Positions 15,588 through 26,256 of a stretch of 64,000 nt of DNA are shown here, piece by piece. Position numbers and translations under genes: made by a program. Each line of letters opens with the position of its first letter. The stretch's first letter is position 1. The DNA comes from Catenulispora sp. GP43 (lineage in GTDB: Bacteria > Actinomycetota > Actinomycetes > Streptomycetales > Catenulisporaceae). The stretch is from NCBI RefSeq assembly GCF_041260665.1, contig NZ_JBGCCT010000008.1:62001-126000 (forward strand). Reading direction: 5' to 3'. The notes under the pieces were generated by a model, which saw only the letters and a program-made list of their open reading frames with translations, ran no database searches and was not told the origin of the DNA.

Positions 15588-16427
15588 CTACTCGGCGATG
15601 CCCCGGGTGAGGATGACCAGGGTGATGAAGGTGCGGTAGAGCCGGATGAGGTCGTCGTCGTGCAGGTGCACGACGGTGGGATCGGCGCGGTCCGGCTCGA
15701 CGCGCTCCAGCCAGGTGGCCATCTCGGCCAGATCCGGATTGCGCAGGCGCACGGTGAGGGTGACGGGTCGGTCGATGAACGATCGTGGAGCTCTGCCGGC
15801 GCGCATGCTCTCGATCGCTTCCTGCGCCTTTTCGGAGATCAGCCGGTTGGCGCGCGCCGGATGCAGGCTCTCGGCGGCGAACCGGGAGATCGACTGCTTG
15901 ACGACGGCGGCGCGCGCCTCGGGCCAGAACGGCTTCAGCTCGCGCGCCGTGGTCTGGTCGCCGGTGACCAGCACGACCGGCACGCCGAGGGCGATCGCGA
16001 CCAACGAGTTGATCCCGGACTCCCCGGCGATCTCGCCGTTGAGCCTGACCTCGGCGATCGCCGCCGGGTTGTAGGTGTGCGACAGCGTCGCCGGTCCGGC
16101 CGAGGCCGAGCCGTGGTAGGACACGAAGAAGACGGCATCGAAGGACTCGTCCAGGCCCTGCATCATGTACAGCGGCTTGTGACGGCCCGACAAGGAGGAG
16201 GCTTCCCCGCTCAGCTGCTCCGGCCGCAGGTTCGCCATCCGGCCGTGCGAGTCGTTGACGAGGAACTCGTGCGGCCCGCCGGCCCGGTTCGCACCGTCGA
16301 TCGCGGCGTTCACCTCGGCCTGGAGCAGGGCGCGGTAGTGCTCGTAGTCGTGCTGGCCGGGGCGGCACTGGTCCCAGTCGACCACTCCGGCGGTGCCCTC
16401 CATGTCGGAGGAGATGAAGATCTTCAT
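15588..16427 (-). CDS. M55 family metallopeptidase (DppA-type D-aminopeptidase)
   Basis: A 279-residue zinc peptidase of family M55, whose founder DppA cleaves D-amino-acid peptides. Zinc-ligand motifs are visible: SSDMEGTAGV (Asp8, Glu10), NDSHGRM and SYHGSA. No signal peptide, so it is cytosolic. Its ATG overlaps the TGA of the preceding alpha/beta hydrolase (ATGA), so the two are translationally coupled. A role in degrading cell-wall-derived D-peptides is possible but unproven. Confidence 0.85.
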   Translation of the reverse strand: MKIFISSDMEGTAGVVDWDQCRPGQHDYEHYRALLQAEVNAAIDGANRAGGPHEFLVNDSHGRMANLRPEQLSGEASSLSGRHKPLYMMQGLDESFDAVFFVSYHGSASAGPATLSHTYNPAAIAEVRLNGEIAGESGINSLVAIALGVPVVLVTGDQTTARELKPFWPEARAAVVKQSISRFAAESLHPARANRLISEKAQEAIESMRAGRAPRSFIDRPVTLTVRLRNPDLAEMATWLERVEPDRADPTVVHLHDDDLIRLYRTFITLVILTRGIAE

Positions 16428-17161
16428 GAGCCGCTGATCCGCCCCAGCAGCACCGCCAGATCCTCCGGCCGCGAGAACTGTGGCCAGTGCCCGGTCGGCA
16501 GGTGGTGCAGCTCGAGCTTCGTCATCAGTGCGAAGACCGGGCTCATGCCGGCCAGCTGCGCGACCTGGTCGGGGCTGAAGGTGCAGCAGACGGCCGAGGC
16601 CGGGACGGGCATCGGGTCGCCGGGGCGGTCCAGGGCGTCGGTCACGGTGCGGAACGGTTGCGGGCTGCCGAGGGTGCGCATCCGCTCCAGGTCCGCGTCG
16701 CTGATGCCGGCCAGGTTCACCGGGTCCTCGGCCGCGTCGAAGGCGGGGACCGGCAGCAGCCAGCCGTCGCCCTGCTCGGCGACCTGCTCGCGCTGGGCTT
16801 CCTGGGCGTCCGGCGGGTTGAAGTCGATGACGCCCAGGCCGGAGGGCATCGGGCCGGAGTCGACGTAGACGACCCGCGCGATCAGCTCCGGCACTTCGTC
16901 CACGACGCCGGTGACCGGCATGTTCGCGCCGCTGTGGCCGACCAGGACCACATCGCGCAGGTCGTGGCCGCGCAGATAGCCGACGATGTCCGCGATCTCG
17001 GTCCGCAGGCCGGTGTCCGGCTTGGCCTCCGCGGCGCGCTCGGCGATGCCGGGCATGGTCAGCGCGTGCACCTCGTGGCCGTCGGACCGCAGGCGGTCAG
17101 CGACCGCGTCCCAGGCCCAGGCGCCGAGCCAGAAGCCTGGGACCAGTACGAACGTTGCCAT
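16424..17161 (-). CDS. Alpha/beta hydrolase (esterase-like)
   Basis: A 245-residue alpha/beta-hydrolase. The N-terminus TFVLVPGFWLGAWAWDAVA forms the first strand and oxyanion region. VLVGHSGANMP contains the nucleophile elbow Ser, and GHWPQF near the C-terminus supplies the catalytic His. The ATG at 17161 is preceded by AAAGG ten bases upstream and matches family length; an in-frame start at 17224 would add residues unlike the family. It is coupled by a four-base overlap to the M55 peptidase. Substrate unknown. Confidence 0.82.
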   Translation of the reverse strand: MATFVLVPGFWLGAWAWDAVADRLRSDGHEVHALTMPGIAERAAEAKPDTGLRTEIADIVGYLRGHDLRDVVLVGHSGANMPVTGVVDEVPELIARVVYVDSGPMPSGLGVIDFNPPDAQEAQREQVAEQGDGWLLPVPAFDAAEDPVNLAGISDADLERMRTLGSPQPFRTVTDALDRPGDPMPVPASAVCCTFSPDQVAQLAGMSPVFALMTKLELHHLPTGHWPQFSRPEDLAVLLGRISGS

Positions 17162-17259
17162 GTTCCACACACCTTTCGGACCTGCCGTCGATGCCGTTCT
17201 GGTTCCGACGATAACCCGGGGCACTGACAGGCGTCGTGGCGAACGGGTAAGCCATTTAA

Positions 17260-17289
17260 TTGACAGTCTGCGCGATCATATGCTTTATC
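17260..17289 (+). promoter_or_regulatory. Sigma-70-like promoter upstream of the GH3 operon
   Basis: Consensus TTGACA at 17260-17265, an 18-base spacer and TTTATC at 17284-17289, inside a locally AT-richer segment. The start codon follows about 94 bases after the -10, leaving a long 5' UTR with no clear Shine-Dalgarno near the ATG. Confidence 0.5.
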
Positions 17290-17382
17290 CATCGGTGTAT
17301 CGGGTGGCGTTCCAGCAGATCAGCGGCCTGCGAAGGAAATGTTCACCGGCAGCCTTGCCGCCCATAACATCTCGGGTTTTAT

Positions 17383-20300
17383 ATGCATCCCATGATGCGC
17401 CCCGTCCGCACGCTGCTCTGTACCGCCATCGCCCTCACCCTCGCGCCGGCCGCCGCGTACGCGAGTTCGCCGACCGCCGCGCCGCCGGGCGTCGCACAGT
17501 TCGCGGGGCCGGCGGGGTCCGCGCAGCCGATCTACCTCGACACGCACTACTCGTTCGCCGAGCGTGCGGCGGATCTGGTGTCGCGGATGACGCTGCCGGA
17601 GAAGGTCGCGCAGTTGCAGACGAACAGCGCGCCGGCGATCCCGCGCCTGGGCGTGCAGGAGTACACGTACTGGAGCGAGGGCCAGCACGGGGTCAACACC
17701 CTGGGCGCCGACTCCAACCGCGGCGGCGTCACCGGCGGAGTGCACGCGACCAGCTTCCCGGTGAACTTCGCCGCGACGATGAGCTGGGACCCGGCGCTGA
17801 CCTACCAGGAGACCACCGCGATATCCGACGAGGTGCGCGGGTTCCTGGACAAGTCGCTGTGGGGGACCGGGCAGAACAACCTGGGTCCCTCCGCGAGTGA
17901 CTACGGCGCGCTGACGTTCTGGGCGCCGAACGTCAACATGGACCGCGATCCGTTGTGGGGACGCACGAACGAGTCGTTCGGCGAGGACCCCTACCTCACC
18001 TCCACAATGGCCGGCGCCTTCGTCGACGGCTATCAGGGCGAGAGCATGACCGGGCAGCAGCAGACCCCTTATCTCAAGGTCGCCGCCACCGCGAAGCACT
18101 ACGCGCTGAACAACGTCGAGGACAGCCGGCACACCGGCAGCTCGGACACCACCGACGCCAACATCCGGGACTACTACACCAAGCAGTTCGCCAGCCTGGT
18201 GCAGAACGCCCACGTGTCCGGCATCATGACCTCCTACAACGCGGTGAACGGCACGCCGTCCCCGGCCGACACCTACACCGTCGACGAGCTCCTGCAGGCC
18301 ACCTACGGCTTCGCCGGCTACACCACCTCCGACTGCGGCGCGATCGGCGACGTCTACGGCGCGGCCTCCCACGGCTGGGCTCCGCCGGGCTGGACCAGCA
18401 ACGGCACCAGCTGGACGAACACCGCGACCGGCCAGCAGATCTCGGCCGCGGCCGGTGGCCAGGCCTTCGCGATCCGTGCCGGCACCCAGCTGAACTGCGC
18501 CGGCGGGGAGATGACCGCGCAGAACATCAGCGCGGCCATCGACCTCGGCCTGCTCTCGACCGGGGTCGTCGACGCCACGCTGACCCGGTTGTTCACCGTG
18601 CGGATGGAGACCGGCGAGTTCGACCCGGCGAGCAAGGTGGCCTATACGAAGATCACCAAAACGCAGGTCGAGTCCCCGGCGCACCAGGCGCTGGCCGAAC
18701 AGGTCGCGGCCAACGACATCGTGCTGTTGCAGAACCGTGCGCTGGCCGGGACCTCAGCCAAGCTGCTACCGGTGGACCCGGCCAAGACCGACAACATCGT
18801 GATCGTCGGCGACCTGGCGAACAAGGTGACGCTCGGTGGTTACTCCGGCGAGCCGACGCTCCAGGTGAACGCCGTGCAGGGGATCACCGCGGCGGTCAAG
18901 GCGGCGAACCCGTCGGCCACCGTCACGTTCGACGCCTGCGGAACCGGCACCCAGGTCACCACGCCGGCCGCGTGCTCGGCGGCGACGCAGGCCGCGATCA
19001 AGAGCGCCGACCTGGTGCTGGTGGTCGCCGGCTCGGACCTGAGCGTGGCCGACGAGGCCAACGACCGCAGCACCCTGGCGCTGCCGGGGAACGACGACTC
19101 GCTGATCAGCCAGGTCGCGGCCATCGGCAACCCGCGTACCGCGCTGGTGATGCAGGCCGACGGCCCATACGACATCCAGGACGCGCAGAAGGACTTCCCG
19201 GCGATCGTCTTCAGCGGCTACAACGGCGAAAGCCAGGGCACCGCGCTGGCCCAGGTGCTGTTCGGGCAGCAGAACCCGGCCGGGCACCTGGACTTCACGT
19301 GGTACGCCGGCGACTCGCAGCTCGCGCCGATGGACAACTACGGCCTGACCCCGTCGCAGACCGGCGGCCTCGGCCGGACCTACCAGTACTTCACCGGCAC
19401 GCCGACCTACCCGTTCGGCTACGGCCTGTCCTACAGCGACTTCACGTACTCCCACGTGCAGGTCGGACCGCAAAGCACTGACGCCGACGGGACCGTGCAC
19501 GTCGGCTTCGACGTCACCAACACCGGATCCGTCGCCGGCACCACCGTCGCCCAGCTCTACGCGGCGCCTCCCGGTGCCGGTTCCGGGGACACCTCCCGCG
19601 AGCAGCTCGCCGGATTCCAGAAGACGAAGACGCTCCAGCCGGGCCAGAGCCAGCACATCACCTTGGCGGTGAAGGTCTCCAGCCTCAGTACGTGGGACGA
19701 GAGCAGCCTGAAGCAGGTCGTCGCCGACGGCGCCTGGCAGTTCCGGGTCGGCCCGGACTCCGCGACCATGGCCGGCTCGGGCACCGTGACCGTGCACGGC
19801 ACGACGACCGCGCACGTGCAGACCGTCGCCGTCCAGCCCGACCAGGTGGTCTTCACCGCCGGCCAGACCCTGGACCTCACCGGCGCCAACCCCTGGATCG
19901 CGCCCGACACGAACGCGGCGCTGGAGCAGAACCACGCCCCGGCGGCGAACATCGTCGAGGCCTCGAACGACGACCAGTCCTTCGTCGACCTGACCCACGC
20001 CCACGTCCGGTACGCCACCAGCGACCCGCGGGTGGCCACGGTCAGCGACTTCGGCGTGGTCACCATGCACGCGCCGGGCGCGGCGACGATCAAGGTGACG
20101 GTGAACGGTGTGACCGGCACCGCCCCGATCGTGGTGCGGGACGCGTTCGCGGTGCAGGCCCCGGCGATCGTGAAGCCGGCCACCACGATCACCGCGACCG
20201 AGACCTTCACCAACAGCGGCGACAAGGCCGTGCGGGACGTGAAGTTCGCGCTGACCACGCCGTCCGGCTGGACCGCGATTGCCACCTCGCCGGTGTCGGT

Positions 20301-21420
20301 GAAGAGTGTGGCCCCCGGCCAGAAGGTGACGGCCAGTTGGAACGTCGCGATCCCGGCGACCGCCAGTCCCGGCACGCAGACCGAACTGGACGCCAGTACA
20401 ACGCTGACCGGCGCGGCAGGGCCCTACAAGGAGGACTCGGTCAGTGCGGTCACCGTGACCTCCGGAGCCACCCCGCAGCAGGCCACACCGGTCATTACCG
20501 GCACCAGCCCGGCGGCCGGCGCGCTCCAGGTGGTGCTCAACAACCCCTCGGACACCCCCACCGCGGTGACGGCGGTCAAATGGCAGCTCGGCAGCCTCTC
20601 CGGCACCGCTCCGGTCAGTGCGACCATCGCCGCCGGATCGTCGACCACGGTCACGGTGCCGGTGACCGGCATCAGCTTCGCCACGATCTACCCCCTGACC
20701 GTCAGCAGCGTCATCTCCGGCGGCCTGTCCTCGGAGGCACTTGGCGGGCATGTCACCTTCCTGCCCGTGGTCAATAAGAGCCTGGGCAGCTCCTGGACCG
20801 TCGCCGACGTCCAGGACGGTCCTTCCGTGAACTTCTCGACCAGTGCGGATGGCACCTGGGGGTCGCTGGACGGCTCCCTGCCCTACGGCGGCGACTCCTA
20901 CCTGTCGGGCAAGATGTGGTTCGACTGGGACGCTCAGAACCTTTACGTCACCGCGGACATGACCGAAGCCGCGTTCTCCCAGACCAGCACCGGCGGGGAC
21001 ATCTGGAAGGGCGACAGCCTCCAGGTGTCGGCGACCTCCGGGGTGCCGGGCTCGTCGACCACGACGAGCGAGGCGTCCTCGGAAGGCCACTACGAATACG
21101 GAGCCGCACTCACCCCGGCCGGCTCGCAGCTCTACCGCTGGATCAGCCCGTCGCAGGGCGCCGGACTGGTGACCGACGCGACGGTCCACGTCACCCGGGA
21201 CGACGCGGCGCACACCACGCTGTACGAGCTCGCGATCCCCTGGAGCGACCTGACCTCGGTGCAGCCGACCGCGAACAGCGTGTTCTCCATCTCGGCGATG
21301 TTCAACAACGTCGACACCGGGGTCCGCAACGGTTACCTGCAATGGGGCGGCGGCATCGGCGACAACAAGAACGTCGCCGAGTTCAACATGGCGCAGCTGA
21401 TGCCGGCGGCCGGATCGTGA
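17383..21420 (+). CDS. Large secreted GH3 glycosidase (beta-xylosidase type) with Ig-like, NEW3 and CBM9-like modules
   Basis: A 1345-residue exported GH3 enzyme. After a signal peptide (about residues 1-28) come the N-terminal barrel, whose TTSDCGAIG carries nucleophile Asp317, and the alpha/beta sandwich with [14 protein letters not shown] and likely acid/base Glu558. The SDC rather than SDW form is typical of beta-xylosidase-like members. A fibronectin-type III-like domain follows (about 690-800), then a Big_2-like bacterial Ig segment (to about 920), a NEW3-like domain (about 925-1030), a further beta-sandwich and a C-terminal CBM9-like carbohydrate-binding domain (about 1130-1340). It is roughly 500 residues longer than plain GH3 enzymes. 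Its last bases overlap the next gene. Xylan or xyloglucan oligosaccharides are likely substrates. Confidence 0.9.
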   Translation: MHPMMRPVRTLLCTAIALTLAPAAAYASSPTAAPPGVAQFAGPAGSAQPIYLDTHYSFAERAADLVSRMTLPEKVAQLQTNSAPAIPRLGVQEYTYWSEGQHGVNTLGADSNRGGVTGGVHATSFPVNFAATMSWDPALTYQETTAISDEVRGFLDKSLWGTGQNNLGPSASDYGALTFWAPNVNMDRDPLWGRTNESFGEDPYLTSTMAGAFVDGYQGESMTGQQQTPYLKVAATAKHYALNNVEDSRHTGSSDTTDANIRDYYTKQFASLVQNAHVSGIMTSYNAVNGTPSPADTYTVDELLQATYGFAGYTTSDCGAIGDVYGAASHGWAPPGWTSNGTSWTNTATGQQISAAAGGQAFAIRAGTQLNCAGGEMTAQNISAAIDLGLLSTGVVDATLTRLFTVRMETGEFDPASKVAYTKITKTQVESPAHQALAEQVAANDIVLLQNRALAGTSAKLLPVDPAKTDNIVIVGDLANKVTLGGYSGEPTLQVNAVQGITAAVKAANPSATVTFDACGTGTQVTTPAACSAATQAAIKSADLVLVVAGSDLSVADEANDRSTLALPGNDDSLISQVAAIGNPRTALVMQADGPYDIQDAQKDFPAIVFSGYNGESQGTALAQVLFGQQNPAGHLDFTWYAGDSQLAPMDNYGLTPSQTGGLGRTYQYFTGTPTYPFGYGLSYSDFTYSHVQVGPQSTDADGTVHVGFDVTNTGSVAGTTVAQLYAAPPGAGSGDTSREQLAGFQKTKTLQPGQSQHITLAVKVSSLSTWDESSLKQVVADGAWQFRVGPDSATMAGSGTVTVHGTTTAHVQTVAVQPDQVVFTAGQTLDLTGANPWIAPDTNAALEQNHAPAANIVEASNDDQSFVDLTHAHVRYATSDPRVATVSDFGVVTMHAPGAATIKVTVNGVTGTAPIVVRDAFAVQAPAIVKPATTITATETFTNSGDKAVRDVKFALTTPSGWTAIATSPVSVKSVAPGQKVTASWNVAIPATASPGTQTELDASTTLTGAAGPYKEDSVSAVTVTSGATPQQATPVITGTSPAAGALQVVLNNPSDTPTAVTAVKWQLGSLSGTAPVSATIAAGSSTTVTVPVTGISFATIYPLTVSSVISGGLSSEALGGHVTFLPVVNKSLGSSWTVADVQDGPSVNFSTSADGTWGSLDGSLPYGGDSYLSGKMWFDWDAQNLYVTADMTEAAFSQTSTGGDIWKGDSLQVSATSGVPGSSTTTSEASSEGHYEYGAALTPAGSQLYRWISPSQGAGLVTDATVHVTRDDAAHTTLYELAIPWSDLTSVQPTANSVFSISAMFNNVDTGVRNGYLQWGGGIGDNKNVAEFNMAQLMPAAGS

Positions 21421-22604
21421 GCGGCGCGCCTGCCACCCTGCGGATCGGCCTGGTCGGACCCGGCTTCATGGGCCGGATGCACTCGCTGGCCTGGCAGACC
21501 GTCGGACGCGCCGTCGAGGTGCCGCTGGTCCCGGAGCTGACCGCGATCGCCGGCCGGGACGCCGGATCGGTCGCGCGCGCGGCGCGCGCCTGGGGCTGGC
21601 AGTCCTGGACCGACGACTGGCGCACCCTGGTCGACCGGGACGACATCGACGTCGTCGACATCACCACGCCCGGCGCGCTGCACGCCGAGATCGCGCTGGC
21701 GGCGCTGGCCGCGGGCAAGCACGTGCTGTGCGAGAAGCCGTTGGCGAACACGCTGGCCGAGGCGCGACAGATGACGGCGGCGGCCGAGGAGGCGGCCACG
21801 CGCGGCGTGCTGTCCATGGTCGGGTTCAACTACCGGCGCACGCCGGCGCTCGCGCTGGCGCGCGATCTGGTGGCGCAGGGGCGGCTCGGCGAGCTCCGGC
21901 ACGTGCGGGCCGTCTACTTGCAGGACTGGATCAACGATCCGGAGTTCCCGCTGGTGTGGCGGCTGCGCAAGGAGGAGGCCGGATCCGGGGCGCTCGGCGA
22001 CCTCGGCGCGCATCTGGTGGACCTCGCCTATTTCCTGACCGGCCGCCGGCTGACCGGAGTCAGCGCCCTGACCCGCACCTTCGTGGAGGAGCGGCCGCTG
22101 GCCGCGTCCGCGTCGGGGCTGAGCGGGGCGGCGGGTTCCGAGCGGGGCCGGGTCACGGTCGACGACGCGGCGGTGTTCTTCGCCGACTGCGAGGGCGGGG
22201 CGGTGGCCACGTTCGAGGCCACGCGCTTCGCCCCGGGGCGCAAGAACGCGATGCGGATCGAGCTGAACGGCTCGCAGGGCAGCGTCGAGTTCGACTTCGA
22301 GGCGATGAACGAGCTGCGGTTCCACGACGCGTCGCGGGACGCCGCGCAGGGCGGCTTCACCCGCATTCTGGCCACCGAACCGCAGCACCCTTATCTGGAC
22401 GCGTGGTGGCCGCCGGGCCACGGGCTGGGCTACGACCACACGTTCGTCAACCAGAAGCGCGACCTGATCGAGGCGATCGCCGCCGGGAAGCTGCCGGTAC
22501 CGTCGTTCGGCGATGGGCTGTACGTGCAAAGCGTGCTCAGCGCCGTCCAGGACAGTGCCCGCAACAGGTCCGCATGGACTGCCGTAACCCAGGAGGCGCT
22601 ATGA
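21417..22604 (+). CDS. GFO/IDH/MocA family NAD(P)-dependent sugar oxidoreductase
   Basis: A 395-residue cytosolic dehydrogenase. [17 protein letters not shown] is the Rossmann NAD(P)-binding turn, EKPLA near residue 104 holds the conserved lysine, and the [19 protein letters not shown] segment is the family's second-domain signature. The GTG start overlaps the GH3 stop in the form GTGA, so it is translationally coupled to a secreted glycosidase. With the following TIM-barrel isomerase it forms the pair often seen in inositol or keto-sugar catabolism. The substrate cannot be fixed from sequence. Confidence 0.88.
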   Translation: MSGAPATLRIGLVGPGFMGRMHSLAWQTVGRAVEVPLVPELTAIAGRDAGSVARAARAWGWQSWTDDWRTLVDRDDIDVVDITTPGALHAEIALAALAAGKHVLCEKPLANTLAEARQMTAAAEEAATRGVLSMVGFNYRRTPALALARDLVAQGRLGELRHVRAVYLQDWINDPEFPLVWRLRKEEAGSGALGDLGAHLVDLAYFLTGRRLTGVSALTRTFVEERPLAASASGLSGAAGSERGRVTVDDAAVFFADCEGGAVATFEATRFAPGRKNAMRIELNGSQGSVEFDFEAMNELRFHDASRDAAQGGFTRILATEPQHPYLDAWWPPGHGLGYDHTFVNQKRDLIEAIAAGKLPVPSFGDGLYVQSVLSAVQDSARNRSAWTAVTQEAL

Positions 22605-23614
22605 CGCGGCCCATCACCTTGTTCACCGGCCAGTGGGCCGACCTGCCTTTCGAGGAGGTCTGCCGGCTGGCCTCGGAGTGGGGCTACGACGGCTTGGAGA
22701 TCGCCTGCTGGGGCGACCACTTCGAGGTGGACCGGGCGTTGAAGGAACCCGGCTATGTCGCCGGCCGCAAGGAACTGCTGGCCGAGTACGGCCTCCAGGT
22801 GCACGCGATCTCCACGCACCTGGTCGGGCAGGCGGTGTGCGACGCGATCATCGACGGCCGGCATCAGGACATCCTCCCGGCCCGGATCTGGGGCGACGGC
22901 GACGCCGAGGGCGTGCGGACGCGCGCCGCCGCCGAGCTGGCCGACACCGCGCGGGCCGCGGCCGAGCTCGGGGTGCGCACCGTCATCGGGTTCACCGGGT
23001 CGCCGATCTGGCACCTGCTGGCGATGTTCCCGCCGGTCTCCGCCGACGTCGTCGAGGCCGGATACGCCGAGTTCGCGCGGCGCTTCCACCCGGTCCTGGA
23101 CGTGTTCGACTCGGTCGGGGTGCGGTTCGCGCACGAGGTACATCCCAGCGAGATCGCGTACGACTACTGGTCGACGGCGGGCGCGCTGGAGGCGGTCGAC
23201 CACCGGCCGGCGTTCGGGCTGAACTTCGATCCGAGTCACTTCGTATGGCAGGACCTTGACGCGCCCGGGTTCCTGTACGACTTCCGGGAGCGGATCTACC
23301 ACGTGGACTGCAAGGACGCGGTCCGGCGGCTGAACGGCCGCAACGGCCGGCTCGGGTCGCACCTGCCGTGGGGCGATCCGCGGCGCGGGTGGGACTTCGT
23401 GTCGACGGGGCACGGGGACGTGCCGTGGGAGGCCGTGTTCCGGATGCTCAACGCGATCGGCTACGAGGGGCCGATCAGCGTCGAGTGGGAGGACGCGGGG
23501 ATGGACCGGCTGGTCGGGGCGCCCGAGGCGCTGGGGTTCGTGCGCGCGCTGGCCGCGATCGAGCCGCCGCGGGCCTCCTTCGACGCGGCGTTCAGTCAGG
23601 GGGCGGCGGGCTGA
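22601..23614 (+). CDS. Sugar phosphate isomerase/epimerase (AP endonuclease 2-type TIM barrel)
   Basis: A 337-residue xylose-isomerase-like TIM-barrel protein. Metal-binding residues are seen in [32 protein letters not shown] and [11 protein letters not shown]. An AGGAGG ribosome binding site lies five bases before the ATG, which overlaps the previous stop (ATGA). It is the last gene of the GH3-oxidoreductase-isomerase operon. It may isomerise or epimerise the keto-sugar made by the oxidoreductase; this is inference from pairing. Confidence 0.88.
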   Translation: MTRPITLFTGQWADLPFEEVCRLASEWGYDGLEIACWGDHFEVDRALKEPGYVAGRKELLAEYGLQVHAISTHLVGQAVCDAIIDGRHQDILPARIWGDGDAEGVRTRAAAELADTARAAAELGVRTVIGFTGSPIWHLLAMFPPVSADVVEAGYAEFARRFHPVLDVFDSVGVRFAHEVHPSEIAYDYWSTAGALEAVDHRPAFGLNFDPSHFVWQDLDAPGFLYDFRERIYHVDCKDAVRRLNGRNGRLGSHLPWGDPRRGWDFVSTGHGDVPWEAVFRMLNAIGYEGPISVEWEDAGMDRLVGAPEALGFVRALAAIEPPRASFDAAFSQGAAG

Positions 23615-23742
23615 GGCGGCCGCGGTGACCTGGCCGACACGTCGGCGGTGACCGGCACGGCATGACACCGTGGGGTGGCGAACGCGGCGTGCTGGCCGTG
23701 TGGGCCACCCCGCCCCAGGACGCTGGGCTATGGTCGCGTGCT

Positions 23743-24480
23743 GTGTCGCAGCAAACGAGGAACAGCGGAGCAGGGCCTTACGGCGCCGGGGTCACACCGC
23801 GCCTGACGATCGCGACGACGCCGAGCCCGGCGCCGATCACCACCCCGGACACCAAGCTCGGCGGCCAGCCGGTCTGGCTCGCCGAGCCGGCCTGGCCGCT
23901 GGACCGCGAGTCCGGCGAGCCGATGCGCTTCATCGGCCAGTTCCGCATCCCCGGCGACACGGTGCGCCTGGCGTACCTGTTCATCACCGACGAGGACGGC
24001 GACGCCGCCACCGCCGAGCCCTTCGGCGGCCACAACGCCCTGCTCGTCCAGCCGGGCGGACGCCTGCCGGCCGGGCTGAAGGTGACGGCGGCCGCGACCG
24101 GCCCGAGCCTGTGCACCCGCGGCCGGAGCTGGGACGAGTACGTGCCGGTCGAGCTGGCCGGGGAGCAGGCCGCGATCGTGCCGGCGCAGGAGGCCGCGCT
24201 GGACGCGGACATCGCCTACGACGACGCGTTCCGCCGCGGCGAGCCCGGGCAGCTGCCGGAGAGCAGCCGGTACCCGTGCAGCTTCGTCGGGGGCCGCGCG
24301 CGCTATCCGCAGGCGCACCTGCCGCTGCCGCTGGACGGGAGCTGGGACTTCTTCGTGCAGCTCGAGGACGGCGAGGGGTGGGACGGCGAGCCGTACGCGC
24401 TGAACTTCGGCGGCGGGTACGGGTTCTTGTTCCTGTCGGCCGACGATCTCGAGGGCGCGTTCTTCTGGGATTGCAGTTGA
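23743..24480 (+). CDS. DUF1963 family protein
   Basis: A 245-residue protein with the DUF1963 signature TKLGGQPVWLAEPAWP and CxxPMRFIGQFRI-like spacing, and a C-terminal LNFGGGYGFLFLSADD block. This family is cytosolic and of unknown function. I prefer the GTG at 23743, eight bases after a TATGGT element, which would give a leaderless message; an in-frame ATG at 23662 would add 27 residues lacking family similarity. It stands alone, facing the MDMPI gene across a hairpin. Confidence 0.7.
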   Translation: MSQQTRNSGAGPYGAGVTPRLTIATTPSPAPITTPDTKLGGQPVWLAEPAWPLDRESGEPMRFIGQFRIPGDTVRLAYLFITDEDGDAATAEPFGGHNALLVQPGGRLPAGLKVTAAATGPSLCTRGRSWDEYVPVELAGEQAAIVPAQEAALDADIAYDDAFRRGEPGQLPESSRYPCSFVGGRARYPQAHLPLPLDGSWDFFVQLEDGEGWDGEPYALNFGGGYGFLFLSADDLEGAFFWDCS

Positions 24481-24520
24481 GTGCGGCTGCGATCCGCGCG
24501 CGATCTCCGCGACCCCGGTC

Positions 24521-24554
24521 CCGGTGGCGCCCGCAGAAGCGCGGGCACCACCGG
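24521..24554. terminator. Hairpin terminator between convergent genes
   Basis: A 14-bp stem (24521-24534 with 24541-24554) with one mismatch and a 6-nt loop, between the DUF1963 gene (+) and the MDMPI gene (-). Confidence 0.6.
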
Positions 24555-24586
24555 CAGTTGAGTCACAAGTACGCGTTCTACTCGTT

Positions 24587-25360
24587 TTACGCGGTCGGGT
24601 CCCACTCTGCGAGCTGCTCCATCGGCTCGGAGGTGCCGGTGATCTCCAGGCTGTCGAGCGGGGTGCGGTCGTTGAGGTAGAGGACCAGTTCGTTCGCCGT
24701 GCCTCGCACCACCATGTCGCCGGGCTCCGCGTCGGCGGCGAGGCCGTCGGCGCGGACGCCGTCGGCGTTCAGGGTCAGGCGCCAGGAGCCGCCCTCGGCC
24801 GCGTGCAGGTCGATCGTCGCCGGCTTGAACGGCCAGGGGACGGAGGTCGCCGCGACGGTCACCAGGAACTCGTCGACGCCCTCGACCGCGACGTCCGTCG
24901 GCAGCGGCTGTGCGGCGCCCTGGGTGAGCTGGGCGTCGTAGGTGTGGACGGCGATCTCCTGGATCTGGTGCCGGGCGATGGCCCCGCTGGTCTGCGGGGC
25001 CTGCGACTGGCCCCACCAGGTCCAGCAGCCGCGGTCCGGGCCGGCCTGGCGCAGCGCGTCGAGCATGAGCTCGGTCGCCTCGGCGAGCCAGGCGTCCAGG
25101 GCTTCGCGGTCGCGCGGCGCGGTCGGGGCGCCCTTCGGGTCCGTCTTGGCCGGGGGCTCGGCGCCCGGGCCCGCCGTGACGATGGCGGCCTGGCGGCGGC
25201 GGCCGTCGCCGAGGTGCTGCGCCAGGTCGCGCAGCGTCCAGTCCGGACAGGTCGGGACTTGGACGTCGAGGTCGTCGGCGGACGCGATCGCGGCGCGGAA
25301 CGCGGCCGAGCGGTCTTCGATCAGCCGCAGGACCTCGGGGAATTCCAAGATATTTTGCAC
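24587..25360 (-). CDS. Maleylpyruvate isomerase family mycothiol-dependent enzyme
   Basis: A 257-residue member of the MDMPI family (DinB-like four-helix bundle). The N-terminal CPDWTLRDLAQHLGDG carries a metal-binding histidine, and HQIQEIAVHTYDAQL supplies another. A C-terminal MDMPI_C-type domain follows (about 155-250). Mycothiol is the actinobacterial thiol, so this supports the taxonomic call. The start is GTG at 25360 with no Shine-Dalgarno; a TGATAAAC element eight bases upstream suggests a leaderless transcript. The actual reaction is unknown, as most paralogues are uncharacterised. Confidence 0.82.
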   Translation of the reverse strand: MQNILEFPEVLRLIEDRSAAFRAAIASADDLDVQVPTCPDWTLRDLAQHLGDGRRRQAAIVTAGPGAEPPAKTDPKGAPTAPRDREALDAWLAEATELMLDALRQAGPDRGCWTWWGQSQAPQTSGAIARHQIQEIAVHTYDAQLTQGAAQPLPTDVAVEGVDEFLVTVAATSVPWPFKPATIDLHAAEGGSWRLTLNADGVRADGLAADAEPGDMVVRGTANELVLYLNDRTPLDSLEITGTSEPMEQLAEWDPTA

Positions 25361-25450
25361 GTCGGATTGTTTATCACGGCGCTTCGGGCGCTGGGTAGCG
25401 AGTATGTCGGACGAACGCGCCGAGGGCCCGGGCGGCTCAGTCCCTGCCGA

Positions 25451-25906
25451 TCAGCCCTTGTCGCCCCGGGCCGCTGAGTTCTTGTCGCCCCGGGCGCCCC
25501 GGCGCAGCTCCCGGCGTTCCGCGGCCAGGTCGGCCCGGAGCCGCTTGGCGAGGTCGGTGTGGCGGCGCGAGGTGATGACGCGCCGGACGGCCAGGCTGTA
25601 GGAGGCGGTCTTCACCACCGGGCTGCCGGCCGCCGCGCTCGCGGTGGCGGTGACGGCCGAGACGTTGTCGGTCACCGCCTGGATGTTCTCGGAGATGGCC
25701 GCGACCTTCGCCATGCCGGCGTTGCCGGTCTTCGTGGCCTGCTCGGCCTCCTCGAGCAGGGGGAGCGCGGCCGAGGCGAGGGTGGCCATGGTGCTCTTCA
25801 CCGTGAGCAGGAGCTCCGTGACGTGCATCAGCATGTACCCCAGGAAGCAGGCGCCGAGCACCACGAAGATGGCGAAGATCAGGCCGACGACCTGGAGGCC
25901 GGTCAT
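25451..25906 (-). CDS. DUF948-type single-pass membrane protein
   Basis: A 151-residue protein with one N-terminal membrane helix (TGLQVVGLIFAIFVVLGACFL, residues 2-22) followed by an Ala/Val-rich amphipathic region resembling DUF948 or phage-tail tape-measure-like coiled coil, and a basic tail ending in repeated RGDK. GGGAG seven bases before the ATG at 25906 fixes the start; the frame is open further upstream but that part is not protein-like. Function unknown. Confidence 0.72.
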   Translation of the reverse strand: MTGLQVVGLIFAIFVVLGACFLGYMLMHVTELLLTVKSTMATLASAALPLLEEAEQATKTGNAGMAKVAAISENIQAVTDNVSAVTATASAAAGSPVVKTASYSLAVRRVITSRRHTDLAKRLRADLAAERRELRRGARGDKNSAARGDKG

Positions 25907-26256
25907 CTCGAAACTCCCGTCGCCGGATGCGGCCGCAAGGCTTGGTTGCGGCGGCTTGGTTGCAGCGTAGACGTTAGCGGGCCCCGGGGCGGCGGGCGTG
26001 CCAATCGCGGGGCGGTCGGCGTGTCGGGCGCGCGCTGATCGTCGTACGAATGCTGCGGCGGTCCGGGCTTGAGGCGTGTGCTGCGAGCTCGGGGGTGTCG
26101 AAGTATGGTCGAGAACGTGACTCAGGGTGCGAACACCGTTACGTGGTCCGCCGGTCCTCTTCCGTTCTTCAGCCATTCAACCGTTCCCGGACTGGGCGTC
26201 ATGCGGCGGGCCTAGTTTCCTGAGCGCCGGCTGAGTGCCGGCTGAAAGAGGAGCGT
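25907..26256. other. Divergent intergenic region of 350 bases with two tandem repeats
   Basis: No gene seen. Near the DUF948 start, a 14-bp unit GGCTTGGTTGCGGC / GGCTTGGTTGCAGC is repeated in tandem (25939-25952, 25953-25966). Next to the ABC operon, an 11-bp unit TGAG(C/T)GCCGGC is repeated (26221-26231, 26232-26242), followed by the AGAGGAG ribosome binding site. No confident -35/-10 pair was found. Confidence 0.6.

Noticed and set aside
18766-21342. Minus-strand open frame of 858 codons opposite the GH3 gene
   Set aside because: Composition is Val/Gly/Arg-rich and repetitive; the plus-strand GH3, Ig and CBM9-like domains explain the region.
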